From assembly GCA_026770585.1 (NCBI GenBank), contig MU646378.1, positions 170,127-187,736 on the forward strand: DNA of 17,610 nucleotides. The letters run 5' to 3'. This document shows, piece by piece, positions 1 through 8,545 of this stretch (position 1 is the stretch's first letter; the number at the start of each line of letters is the position of its first letter). The notes under the pieces were generated by a model. The model ran no database searches. It was not told the DNA's origin and saw only the letters and a program-made list of their open reading frames with translations. The position numbers and the translations under genes are program-made. This DNA comes from Baffinella frigidus. Lineage: Eukaryota > Cryptophyceae > Cryptomonadales > Baffinellaceae.

Positions 1-5
1 GAGAG

Positions 6-63
<58 letters not shown>

Positions 64-129
64 GTGGGACACCTGCTGCTTGAGCTGGGCGGGGTCTTCG
101 GTGAATGACACGAGGGAGACAGAGAGACC

Positions 130-169
<40 letters not shown>

Positions 170-180
170 GGGAGACAGAC

Positions 181-249
<69 letters not shown>

Positions 250-304
250 TAGAGAGAGAGAGAAAAAGTGTGTGAGTGTGTGTGTGGTGTGTGTGGTGTG
301 TGTG

Positions 305-339
<35 letters not shown>

Positions 340-392
340 GGAGAGGGAGAGGGAGAGGGAGAGGGAGAGTGTGTGTGTGTATGGTGGGTGAC
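1..392. repeat. GT/GA microsatellites in globin intron 10
   Basis: Long (GT)n at 9-60, (GA)n with GACA interruptions at 116-262, GTGTGGT repeats at 268-320, and (GA)n/GGGAGA at 321-368. In the gene's sense direction these are CA and CT tracts. Confidence 0.95.
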
Positions 393-1512
393 CTGCTGCT
401 TGAGCTGGGCAGGGTCTTCGGTGAATGACACAAGGAGGCCAAGCATGTCCCCCATCTTGCTCGCCATGTCGTTCGCCTGGTTGAGGGTATAGCGTTTAGG
501 GTTTAGGGTTTAGGGTTTAGGGTTAAGGGTGTAGGGTGTAGGGTATAGGTTGAAGGGTTTAGGGTTTAGGGCATAGGGTTTAGGGTTTAGGGTTTAGGGT
601 TTAGGGTTTAGGGTTTAGGGTTTAGGGTTTAGGGTTTAGGGTGTAGGGTTTAGGGTTTAGGATGTGTTTAATGTTTATGGTTTAGGGTGGCTGGCACCTT
701 ATCCGAGGCGAAGTACTGCGCAGAGAGCGACGGCGACGTCCTGCGGTTTCGGCTCTAAGATTTAGGCTCTAAGATTTACTATGGACTAACTAATTTTACT
801 TATACTGCCTAATTGAACTTAATTAGGCGTCCTGCGGTGTAGGGTTGAGGGTTGAGGGTTGGTATATCACTGGGTAAATACGTATATGTAGTGCTGTATA
901 CCACTGAGTACATACGTATATGGTATACCACTGGGTGCATACGTATATGTAGTGCTACGGTGACGTCCTGGTTGAGGGTGTGACGTCAAGGGTTAAGGGT
1001 GTGGGGTGTGGGGTCCGCTCAAAACACTACGAGGTACCGTGCTTAAGTTGATTATTGGATTCTTGCACAAGACATCCCCCAACAGTCAGTCTTTGTCACG
1101 TCCCTCTCCGGATCTCCAGGGAGGGACGTGCCCCGTAGCCTTTTGAGTGGTAGGGTGTAGGGTGTGGGGTGTATAGGGTGTAGCGTTTAGGGTGTAGGGT
1201 GTGGGGTGTAGGGTGCAGGGTGTAGGGTGCAGGGTGTAGGGTGTAGGGTGTAGAGTGCAGGGTGTAGGGTGCAGGGTGTAGGGTTACTGGCAAAGCTCGT
1301 CGAACATCTTGCGTCCGAGATCGAGGTTGGTGTGCCGCTCCATGATGTCGTCCCACGAGCGCTGGTGAGGGTTGAATGTTGAGTGTGTAGGGTGTAGGGT
1401 GTAGGTGTAGGGTGTAGGTGTAGGGTGTAGGGTGTAGTGTGTAGGGTTGAGAGTGCAGGGTTGAGGGTTGAGGGTGGCGGGTAGAGGGGCTGAGGGTGGA
1501 GGGTGGAGGGTG

Positions 1513-1570
<58 letters not shown>

Positions 1571-1588
1571 ATGTTGAGGGTGTAGGGT

Positions 1589-1648
<60 letters not shown>

Positions 1649-2978
1649 GGTCGAGGATCCATGGTCGGGGTTAGAGAGTCGAGGGTCGAGGGTCGAAGGT
1701 TGATGGTCGAGGGTAGAGAGTCGAGGCTCGAGGGTCGATGGTCAACCTGGACAACGTTGAGCGTGGACCCAACATCTTGGAGGCTCTGGATCATCGACCG
1801 CGACATAAACTCCCAGAACCTGTCAAGCCCACCCTTTCAGCGCTACCTTCCTGGGTGTCAGCGGTGTGTATCACGTGCCAGATTACTAGCATAAAAGTTT
1901 AGGGTTTGAGGTTTAGCTCTTAGGGTTTAGGGTTTAGGGTGTATGGTTTAGGATTTAGGGTGTAAGGTTTTGGGTTTTGGGTTTGGGGTTTGGGGTTTGG
2001 GGTTTCGGATTTATGGTTTAGCGTTTGGCGTCCCGGGTTCCGGGTTCCGGGTTCTGGGTTCAGGTTTTATGGGGAGGGGGGTGAGGGTTTAGGGTCCAGG
2101 GTTCAATCCATCATGCTGGTCGAGGTTCGGGGGACGGCGACCATGCCCACGCGGTGCGCATCTCATGCGTGAAGGCACTCCCGCCGAGGCCCGCGAAGAC
2201 GTTGATGAGTAGCGGGCCCATCACTGGGAGGTGCTCGGGGGAGACGCCTCGCCGGTGGTGCATCGGCGCCAGCTCCACCTGGTTGAACACCGCCGGGGTT
2301 ACTTGGTTAGTTACTTCTTCTTCTTCTTTATTACTCTCGATACAGGTCCTAGTTACTTACTTAGTTACTTAGTTACTTAGTTACTTAGTTGCTTAGTTAC
2401 TTAGTCACTTAGCCACTGAGTTACTTGGTTACTTGGTTACTTCGCCGCGCCGGTGGTGCATCGGCGCCAGCTCCACCTATCGCCCGAGAGAGAGAGAGAG
2501 AGAGAGCGTGAGAGAAAGACAGAGAGAGACAGAGAGCAAGACAGAGCGAGAGTGTGTTTGTGTGTGAGAGAGTGTGTGTGCGAGAGAGAGAGTGTGTGCG
2601 TGAGCGAGAAAAGAGTGTGTGTGTGCGTGAGAGAGAGAGAGAGTATGTGTGTGAGTGAGAGAGAGATTGTGTGTGAGAGAGGGTGTGGGGGGCGCGCGAC
2701 CATCTTGGCGTGGATCGACGCGGGGGAGTCGATGTTGGCCATGAGGGAGTTGAGCATGTCGACAAACTTGCGACCCTGCGAGGCCTTATCCGCGAACGAG
2801 AAGAGCGGCTCCAGAATGTCCTGGTGACGTTTTTTAAAGATTATGATCCACCTTGAAGATTAAGATCCACCACCCCTAAAAAAAACTCTGTTCTTATCGG
2901 AACCGTTTTTTATGAATGAGGAACACCGTATACCGGTACCGGGGTTGGTCGCCAAGTTGAGAGAACCGCCGTCCGCCC

Positions 2979-3046
<68 letters not shown>

Positions 3047-4893
3047 ACCTGGGAGGTGATCTTATCGTAGATGTACACGCCGATGTCCTCGAAGGAGGCC
3101 TTGGAAAGCACCACCTCCCACGACGCCCGGATCGTTTCCGCCACCTGCAGAGAGAGAGGGAGAGAGGGAGAGAGGGAGAGAGGGAGAGAGGGAGAGAGAG
3201 AGAGAGAGGTTCGTCTGTCATTGCTGAACAACCAGCGCCAGCACCGCAAATGCCCTACGCATTGTGCCAAGTTCATGGGGCAACGTCCTGAAAACCGGGT
3301 AGTTAAGCCTACGGTATTGCCTACGCTTTGCCGTGAGGGCCTAGGGGGGGTCCTATGAAAGATTAGGTCCTAGGGGCCCTACGGTATGTAGGAGGTGGAG
3401 TTAGAATCCATCCGGAAAATGCTCGTATGAGCGGCCGACACGGGGTACAGTAAGTGGCACAATGCGTAGCATGTGCGGCGCTGACGCTGGTTGTTTGGCA
3501 ATAAATTATCAATCTCTCTACCTGGACCCACTGCACGGCGTCAGTCTCCGGCGTGCCCGAATCCTTGGCCTTGTCCTTCCGCCGCGTGCGCGTGTGGTAC
3601 GTCCCGCCGACGCCCTTGGGCCCTCCCGCCATCGAGGGGCGCGACCCCGCGGCCGAGCCGAGCGTCGACGCTGCGCGCTGCGAGCCACCCCCCTGCCGCG
3701 AAGCGACTCTCGAGCCCGCGCGCGACGCCGAGATTGAGGCGGAGCCGCCCGTCAGCGTCCCCATCCTGCCAGCGATCTATTCCCGCCGCACCACCGTCCC
3801 AGAGTGGCAAAGGACCACACAGCGGGGCCAAGCGAGGATTGGTTGGATGTACCCCGTGAGATGGATCGCGCGGGGGGGCGAAGAAGGCAGGCGCGTGCGG
3901 GGAGGAGAAGGAAGGCGCGCCCGCCGTCGACTTCGGGAGATCCCCCCCCCCCTTCTCCGCCAGCTGCGCCATCATCATGAACGGGCAGGAGGCCGCTGAG
4001 CCCTCGGGCGGGTGTTCGCCGTGCGGGCCCCCTGACGTCAGCACACTTGACGCCACGCTCGACGCGCCTATCTCCGACTCGAATTTGGTTGGGCGTCGCG
4101 CGAGTGGAGACCCGTCGCGTGTCATGGGCGAGCGCGCGAATGGAGACCCGGATATGGGCGAGAGGGGCGTGGTCGTGCGTCCGAGTGAGCCCATCGAGAG
4201 CAGGGAGAGTGTCTGCCAAGTGCAGGAAGGTCAAAAAGAGTGTTGGACTTTCTGACAGGTGTTGCGAGATGCCGCACTAAAGGACGCAGGTTGCTGCGAG
4301 ATGGGTCGTAGCAAGGGTTGGTGCAGGAAGGCCAGCAACAGTGTTGGACAAGGTGATGCAAGATGCACGGTTCGTAGCAAGGGTTGGTGGGTCACCGTAT
4401 CCTGCGGCGGGAGGGAAAACATGGGTCCGGCGAGCGGCGAATGTTCTCCTAGCACCAGCTTCAGGTCCACGGAAGTGACACCCAGGAAAGGCGGGGGCTT
4501 GGTGCTGCTGTCGCCGCCGCCGCGCCCGAACAATGTAGCTCCGCGCATCTCGAGCTTGGAAGGAAGTGAAATTTTGGTGGGAGAAGGCGGATCGACGATG
4601 TCAGCACACCAGAGCGCAACGAGACTGATGTGTGCGGTGGCTCCATGCGAGCGGAGGAAGCCTGCGGTGGCGTCGCGCCCAAGGTTGCGGAGAAGGGCGT
4701 GCTGGCCTCCGGGGTGCTCACTGATGAAGCTGCCAACATCGAAAGCCATACCTCCTATCACGATGTGATGCTCGCCCTGAATTTTGCGGGCCACCACATC
4801 GTCCAGCGTCATCGTGGGGCTTCCGAGCTCCCGCCGGCGCTTGCCGATCGCGTCGGCGACGCCGTCATCCAGCCATGCGGGCCCGTTCACCAT
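1..4893 (-). CDS. Cytochrome b5 - linker - tandem globin fusion gene (multi-exon, runs off left edge)
   Basis: Ten exons can be chained on the minus strand: 4893-4396, 4212-3853 (or to 3821), 3776 (or 3765)-3522, 3144-3049, 2820-2701, 2278-2151, 1819-1747, 1361-1288, 740-698 and 476-393. The product, about 575 residues within the window, has an N-terminal cytochrome b5 domain, a Ser/Pro/Arg-rich low-complexity linker, one whole globin domain and helices A-E of a second. Outside the linker, introns have GT donors and AG acceptors, and phases match: 0 at most junctions, 2 at 2151/1819 and 1288/740. The exon for the second domain's helices F-H must lie left of the window. Cytochrome b5 domains carry electrons, and globins bind O2 or NO, so I infer a self-reduced globin, possibly an NO dioxygenase. 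That function is not shown by the sequence. The alternative is two genes split at the linker; the frame-consistent path and the lack of any clear gene end between them argue for fusion. Confidence 0.62.
66..113 (-). pseudogene. Duplicate of 3' end of globin exon 10 plus its donor
   Basis: About 45 nt repeat the exon 10 end (coding VSFTEDPAQLKQQ) and its GT donor, seen at 393-432. The sense sequence upstream is CT-rich with no AG, so the copy cannot be spliced in as an exon. It is a local duplication with GA/GT microsatellites between the copies. Confidence 0.75.
393..1361 (-). CDS. Exons 8-10: second globin domain, helices A-E (partial)
   Basis: Exon 8 (1361-1288) directly continues the first domain and restarts a globin helix A: VVQ/RSWDDIMERH then LGRKMFDELC, which parallels IRASWEVV...IYDKITSQ in domain 1. 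Exon 9 (740-698) adds TSPSLSAQYFASDK; it is joined in phase 2 so that CA plus G restores a Gln codon. Exon 10 (476-393) adds ANDMASKMGDMLGLLVSF and TEDPAQLKQQ, which aligns with QGRKFVDMLNSLMANIDSP of domain 1. The exon boundary after helix E falls at the same place in both domains, while an extra intron splits domain 2 at the start of helix E. By alignment the E7 position is Met, not Gln or His. The helix F-H exon with the proximal His is outside the window, so heme binding by this domain cannot be judged. Confidence 0.68.
493..690. repeat. Telomere-type TTTAGGG array in globin intron 9
   Basis: About 25 heptamers, mostly exact TTTAGGG with some TGTAGGG. It lies between exons 9 and 10, so it is interstitial and not a chromosome end. 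In the sense direction it reads CCCTAAA and runs close to the exon 10 acceptor. Confidence 0.95.
741..1287. other. Globin intron 8
   Basis: Contains about three copies of a 35-40 bp AT-rich tandem unit (TATACCACTGGGT...ATACGTATATG) at 865-955, an inverted repeat with CACGTCCCT arms at 1097-1130, and TGTAGGG/TGCAGGG heptamers at 1150-1285. No gene is seen. Confidence 0.7.
1375..1746. repeat. TGTAGGG / TTGAGGG / TCGAGGG heptamer blocks in globin intron 7
   Basis: Three neighbouring blocks, each dominated by a different heptamer variant: TGTAGGG at 1385-1445, TTGAGGG at 1500-1650 and TCGAGGG at 1650-1740. Open frames across it are repeat artefacts. Confidence 0.9.
1747..3144 (-). CDS. Exons 4-7: first globin domain (complete A-H fold)
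   Basis: Exon 4 (3144-3049, 32 codons) gives helices A-B with the typical ETIRASWEVV start. Exon 5 (2820-2701, 40 codons) gives C-E, with EPLFSF containing the CD1 Phe and then QGRKFVDML. Exon 6 (2278-2151) gives F-G, with APMHHRRGVSPEHLPVMG. Exon 7 (1819-1747) gives the rest of helix H, FWEFMSRSMIQSL. The first His of the HH pair fits proximal His F8, and the Gln 32 residues before it fits distal E7. Neuroglobin and flavohemoglobins also have a 32-residue E7-F8 spacing. The short CD region and E7 Gln resemble flavohemoglobin-type globins. Splice sites are CTGCAG/G, CACCAG/G, AACCAG/G and GACAG/G. The spliced domain is about 140 residues, a normal globin length, and no stop interrupts it. Confidence 0.8.
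1895..2100. repeat. TTTAGGG / TTTGGGG heptamer block in globin intron 6
   Basis: Degenerate heptamers change from TTTAGGG (1915-1965) to TTTGGGG (1975-2010) and then to GGGTTCC repeats (2030-2062). Sense orientation is C-rich. Confidence 0.85.
2300..2440. repeat. GTTACTTA tandem repeat in globin intron 5
   Basis: Repeated GTTACTTAGTT/GTTACTTGGTT units lie exactly between exon 6 and the duplicate of its 5' end, so the repeat and the exon copy probably arose together. Confidence 0.85.
2441..2476 (-). pseudogene. Duplicate of 5' end of globin exon 6 (possible 36-nt micro-exon)
   Basis: 31 nt match the start of exon 6 (2278 down to about 2248). The copy has a GATAG acceptor and a GAA/GTAACC donor, so it could be a phase 0 micro-exon coding VELAPMHHRRGE. 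Inclusion would add 12 residues and a second proximal-His motif. Probably a duplication relic. Confidence 0.6.
2484..2690. repeat. GA/GT microsatellite in globin intron 5
   Basis: Imperfect GAGAGA, GTGTGT and GAGCGAGA tracts just downstream of exon 5's donor in the sense direction; the sense strand is CT/CA-rich. Confidence 0.9.
2980..3048. repeat. (GA)n microsatellite at the exon 4 donor
   Basis: About 60 nt of GA on the plus strand. It begins directly after exon 4, so the sense intron opens GTCC(TC)n. Confidence 0.9.
3150..3520. other. Composite globin intron 3: GA tract, partial element copies, 132-bp element
   Basis: From right to left: a full 132-bp element at 3388-3519, a degenerate piece of the hairpin family seen at 11650 (about 3285-3387, GGGTAGTTAAGCCTACGG), an inverted partial copy of the 132-bp element (3219-3276), and a GGGAGA repeat (3150-3207) whose sense strand is the polypyrimidine tract of exon 4. 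Confidence 0.75.
3388..3519 (-). mobile_element. 132-bp introner-like element, copy 1 (at a 5' splice site)
   Basis: Differs from 14643-14774 at one base (A/G near the GCGCTGACG motif). In the gene's sense direction the element starts at AGAGAGATTG, so the intron's donor CAG/GTAGAGAG falls at its edge. A third, diverged partial copy lies inverted at 3219-3276. Confidence 0.75.
3522..4212 (-). CDS. Exons 2-3: Ser/Pro/Arg-rich linker between b5 and globin domains
   Basis: The acceptor CTTGGCAG before 4212 joins exon 1 in phase 0. The reading then gives repeated SP motifs (PLSPISGSP, ARSPMTRDGSP), an acidic stretch and MMMAQLAEK. A change of frame is needed before the segment that starts MGTLTGGSAS at 3764. 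Two short introns would do this: 3852-3777 (76 nt, GTACAT...AATAG, phase 0) or 3820-3766 (55 nt, GTGTGG...GGCAG, phase 2). Both are unusually short for this locus, so a separate start at the 3764 Met or a sequencing slip in the nearby G run is possible. The last part (SASRAGSRVASR, RTRRKDKAKDSG) is basic and low in complexity, and leads into AVQWVQ and the donor CAG/GTAGAG at 3522. It is probably a disordered hinge. Confidence 0.5.
4213..4395. other. Intron 1 of the b5-globin gene with a tandem duplication
   Basis: Two imperfect copies of a unit of about 100 bp (GGTTG[G/C]TGCAGGAAGG, GTAGCAAGGGTTGGTG, AGTGTTGGAC). The acceptor chosen is CTTGGCAG at 4213; CTGTCAG near 4255 is an alternative. 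Confidence 0.5.
4396..4893 (-). CDS. Exon 1: cytochrome b5-like heme-binding domain
   Basis: 166 codons from a Met in a strong GCC-ATG-G context. The domain spans about residues 28-101: a TLDDVVARK start, a VIGGMAFDVGSFI core, the diagnostic EHPGG with heme ligand His60, then GRDAT-GF and a region holding His83 and His88, either of which could be the second axial ligand. The order and spacing match the cytochrome b5 family, including the versions fused to desaturases and hydroxylases. The exon may begin at 4905 instead, because TTTCACAG just upstream is a good splice acceptor and the frame stays open; in that case earlier exons exist and the Met at 4893 is internal. The donor is ACG/GTGACC at 4396. 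The C-terminal 60 residues look like a linker. No transmembrane segment is visible. Confidence 0.78.
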
Positions 4894-4905
4894 GGCCAAC
4901 CAGCG

Positions 4906-6406
4906 CTGTGAAAGACACACGAATGGATCAAAGACCGTTACAGCTTGTCACAGACAAATGGCGATTCTCACCAATCACACGGCACGAGAAGGGGCGCGTG
5001 TCAGCAAATCTGACAGGCAAATTTTGGGGGCAATTTTTTTTCGAGTAGATGGACAGCTGGCCAAGACAGTCACCTGTCTATCTACTGGAAAGTCAGCGGA
5101 ATGTCACCACTTTGTTTCACCTGGGGGCCGGATGTCGTTTAGATGGACGAAATGATATTTTACGAATCCGAAAAGCTGACGGGACGCCCATTTTCGAGCC
5201 TTCTCGAACTTTCTGCGTGCACGAAAAAAGGGACGTGGGCCATTTTTTTTTCTTTTGAATTAGGCTTAAAAGAGTCATTTGCCCTCCGAGGGCTCGCTAT
5301 CCGACCAAGGTCATGTGGCCGCAAAGAGCCAAGCATGTTTCTTTTTAAATTCAATTTTACGTGCTAAAAATACCCCTTGATTCCAAAAACGGGTCGCTGA
5401 CGGTCAGCGACCCAGGCTGAAAAGGGCGGATCGTCAAAAACAAAGTTTGGGGATATCCAGGGATATCCCCCTGTATCATTGATAGGCCCAAGCGGAGTGA
5501 CTTTACACAAGTCACGGCCACTTTAGACCGAGTGTCCACTTTAGGCCCCTCTCGCGAGGAGCCATCTGTTCTCTTCAGTACACAACTCAGTCGACCTGCG
5601 GCCTCAGCCCGCACAGCGGCCCCATGCCGCCCTCCTAGACAGCCCCCCTGCTGTCAGAGGTTATGAGCCCTCGCTGACCTCATCACCCACCCGTGCCCCA
5701 GCCCGGCCTTTTCATCACGTCCTTTCAAATTACTCCGCGCCCGGGGCCGGGAAACTCTTAGAATCCAATGGCTCCAGTAGACGTCTAATAAGTCGGATTC
5801 TGCATACCTGCAGCCTTGTGAGACTGCTAGAGTGGTCAAAGGGCTCTGCAAGCCATTGTCCTCAGTTTGACCAGTTCGGACTTGATATGGCCAAACCCAA
5901 TTCGATTCGGTTTGGCTAGCCAAGCTGGAGCTCAAAAGGGCTGCCGCTCAAAAGGGCTGACCGCTCTGATTCGAGTTTCCACGCTTCGCCTTCCACGTTT
6001 CTCCTCCTCTACTCGGCTCCGCTAGCCTGCCCGGCTTCACCATCTTCACCTCCCACGCTTCTTTGTCTTTGCTCTGCTCAGTTAGGGTTCACCCTTCTGT
6101 AACCCGTCTGCAGTGGTACAGAAAGGAACTACAGAAAAAGAATTTTTGGTTGGGAGCAATTTCGTCTCGGAACACGCCATAATCTTTCCAATTAAAAAGA
6201 CGTAAGCCACGCCACGCCATGTCCACGCCACGCCAGGCCATGTGTGAGGATTTCGATCCGAAAAAAATGTATGTGGACCGGACGTGGAAAGGAAGAGAAG
6301 TTGAGTGTCGGCAGGTCAGTACGTACCATTTAGTACCACGAAACGAACCTGTGGCGTCCTGAAATTCCCAGAAATGACCTGACGTTCTTTAGGGGGCAGC
6401 AAATTA
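4906..6406. other. Intergenic or 5' region of the b5-globin gene, no gene seen
   Basis: AT-richer than the exons. Contains an imperfect palindrome at about 5390-5412 (GGGTCGCTGAC / GGTCAGCGACCC), another at 5449-5470 (GGGGATATCC / GGGATATCCCC), a pyrimidine-rich stretch at 5960-6100 and a CCACGCCA short tandem at about 6205-6240. Open frames here are short and resemble no family I know. It may hold a promoter or an upstream exon for the minus-strand gene, but I cannot place either. Confidence 0.5.
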
Positions 6407-6519
6407 AATTAAATCCTTCAGGTCCTTTGCCAAAGACACGCCCTCTCTTAGAAAGGATGCACAGAGAAAGCATTTTCGCTTGCTTTAGGTTTTTGAGGTT
6501 TTGATTTCTCCCAACATAG

Positions 6520-6722
6520 AGCCAATCTGGTAGGACTTGGCCAGAGCGAACTTCGAACTAGCGAGATTGCGAACTTCTAGATGGACCGTAATTATTAGTA
6601 AACACTGATTTGTACTGCAAAATTTGAATTTAAAACACTACATGTCCAAAAGAGTCCATCTAGAAGTTCGCAATCTCGCTAGTTCGAAGTTCGCTCTGGC
6701 CAAGTCCTACCAGATTGGCTCT
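6520..6722. repeat. Inverted repeat with arms of about 65 bp
   Basis: 6520-6584 and 6655-6722 are near-perfect reverse complements (CCAATCTGGTAGGACTTGGC at one end, GCCAAGTCCTACCAGATTGG at the other), with a 70-bp AT-rich loop. Probably a foldback or MITE-like element inside the repeat array. Confidence 0.88.
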
Positions 6723-6879
6723 AGCCCAACGACACGCCTTTCCGTAAAAAGAATCTTTAGGTCCTGCAGGTTCTTCGAGCTCCCAACATAGGCGGACACC
6801 GGAGCTGGTTCTGCAGAGAAGCCAAGCTTCCTTTCGGATCACATTCCGGCCCCCAGGTGCAGAGGATCGCGGCATCTTT

Positions 6880-7486
6880 CGGATCCGTTAATTCCGTTAA
6901 TTCACATTATTTGGGTGGATTTTATGTGTCGTTTTAATTCGCGAAATTCGCAATTCAAAGTCACTTGTTGACTTTGATTTATTTCAAATCCGAGCAGATT
7001 TTTATGAAAACCACAACGCCTCAGCCATAAAACACTGTGAAGACGGGAATTTTGGCGAAACGTTCCGTATTAAGTTTTCTTGCCGCTGAACTTAATTCAA
7101 TTTAAAACGTAACGTTTCATTTTGTTTTACACAATTCGAGCTCAAAGTGGCCGTAAAACGTTTAAGGGTAACTTTGAATTAAGAATAGGATTCATAGCCT
7201 CTGGCGGAAGTGCTCCGTTCGGGCGCTAGAGACACACGGAGACATCGTGTGCGAGTTAGGCTTCACTGAGAGGAAAGACGGATGGCACGTGCCGAGTCCT
7301 ATATCTCCTTATAGTGGACGTGACCGAGGGGACGTGGCCGAGAGGACGTGACCTGTGTAAAGTCACTCCAGGATCCTACATGGGGTAATATCCCCAGACT
7401 CCCCCTCACGAGGCTATGGGAGGTGAGTGGATGATCCTATTGGGGTAGTAGCCCCAGACATGCATTTTGTCGACACATAGCTCCTG
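6880..7486. other. AT-rich spacer, no gene
   Basis: AT-rich to about 7190 with no plausible ORF. At 7368-7400 and 7431-7460 a short direct repeat (GATCCTA, TTGGGGTA, CCCCAGAC) flanks a GC-rich piece. Nothing else recognised. Confidence 0.5.
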
Positions 7487-7608
7487 TAGGTCCTCGAGGT
7501 TTTAATCTTTCCCAACATGGCCCAACGACACGCCCTTCCGTAGCATGGATCCGCAGATAAAGCATTTTTGCTTTCGGGTCGCATTGAGCTCTCCAGTGCA
7601 GAGGCTCG

Positions 7609-7690
7609 TGAACCCTAAACCCTAAACCCTAAACCCTAAACCCTAAACCCTAAACCCTAAATCCTAAACCCTACACCCTAAATCCTAAAC
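7609..7690. repeat. CCCTAAA heptamer block between repeat units
   Basis: About 11 heptamers, mostly exact CCCTAAA, inserted after GGCTCGTGAA, the end of one repeat unit. Confidence 0.93.
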
Positions 7691-8212
7691 CTTTATTTCC
7701 ATTATTTAGGTCCTTTAGGTTTTGATTTCGCCCAACATAGCCCAACGACACGCCCTTCCATAGAAAAAGATCCTTTAGGTCCTTTAGATTCTTGGAGCTC
7801 CAAACATAGACGGACACCGGAACTTGTTCTGTAGAAAGGCCATGCTTCTCTGCTATTTAGGTCCTTTAGGTTCTTCGAGCTCCCAGCATAGGCGGACACT
7901 GGAACTTGTTCTGCATTTAAGTCCTTCAGGTTTTAATTTCGCCCAACATATGCGAACGACACGCCGTTCCGTAGAAGGGATCTGCAGGGATGCATTTTTG
8001 CTTTCGGTTCGCAAAAAAGCCCTTAAGCGGGGCGCAAAAAAGCCCTTAAGCGGGGGAAACGCGATTACTGATTACTGATTATTACTGAGGTCTACCCAAC
8101 GTCCTTTAGGTCCTTTAGGTCCTTTAGGGTTTAATTTCTCCCAACATATGCCAACGACACGCCCTTCCGTAGAAAGGTCTGCAAAGAAAGCATTTTTGCT
8201 TTCGGATCGCAG

Positions 8213-8545
8213 GTGGTGGGGGGGGGGAAGCGAGGTTTATTAAATTGGCAAACGCGACCGCTGTACGCCAGTAGGAGAGATAGGCCGAGACGCAGGGCTC
8301 TAGCGCCCGGAACCACCCCGTAGGGGTGGATCATCCACTAGAACGTCTCGCCCGCTAGGACGAGCTACCTAGAAGTGAGGGTACGCACCAACCGCCGGGG
8401 CAAGAAAAAAAGGGCCCAGGCGGTGCAGATCCATGCCCCCATCCACGCCTGGATGAGGCACGGGGATCCGTCCGTCGCGCCCCCAGGGGCGTAGAGCGGC
8501 GCGTGGGGCGGCGCGTAGGGCGGCGCGTAGGGCGGGAGTTGATTT
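8213..8545. other. GC-rich island inserted in the repeat array
   Basis: Much more GC-rich than its flanks and lacking repeat units. The minus strand is open and reads a Pro/Tyr/Ala repeat (PPYAPPYAPPHAPLYAPGG) followed by a hydrophobic run ending in a stop near 8367. It could be a captured exon or gene fragment. I do not recognise the protein. Confidence 0.4.

Noticed and set aside
493-690. TTTAGGG array as a chromosome end
   Set aside because: It is flanked by exons of the same gene on both sides, so it is interstitial.
1133-1150. CCGTAGCCTTTTGAGTGG resembles the dinoflagellate spliced leader
   Set aside because: Only partial similarity, the key central part differs, and it lies in an intron of the minus-strand gene.
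1281-1290. TAA after the exon 8 codons as the gene's stop codon
   Set aside because: The same bases form a GT donor (CA/GTAACC), and splicing to 740 restores a Gln codon and continues the second globin domain.
1096-1806. 236-aa minus-strand reading frame of PSTLNPQ repeats
   Set aside because: It reads heptamer repeats with no stops. Real exons 7 and 8 occupy only its ends.
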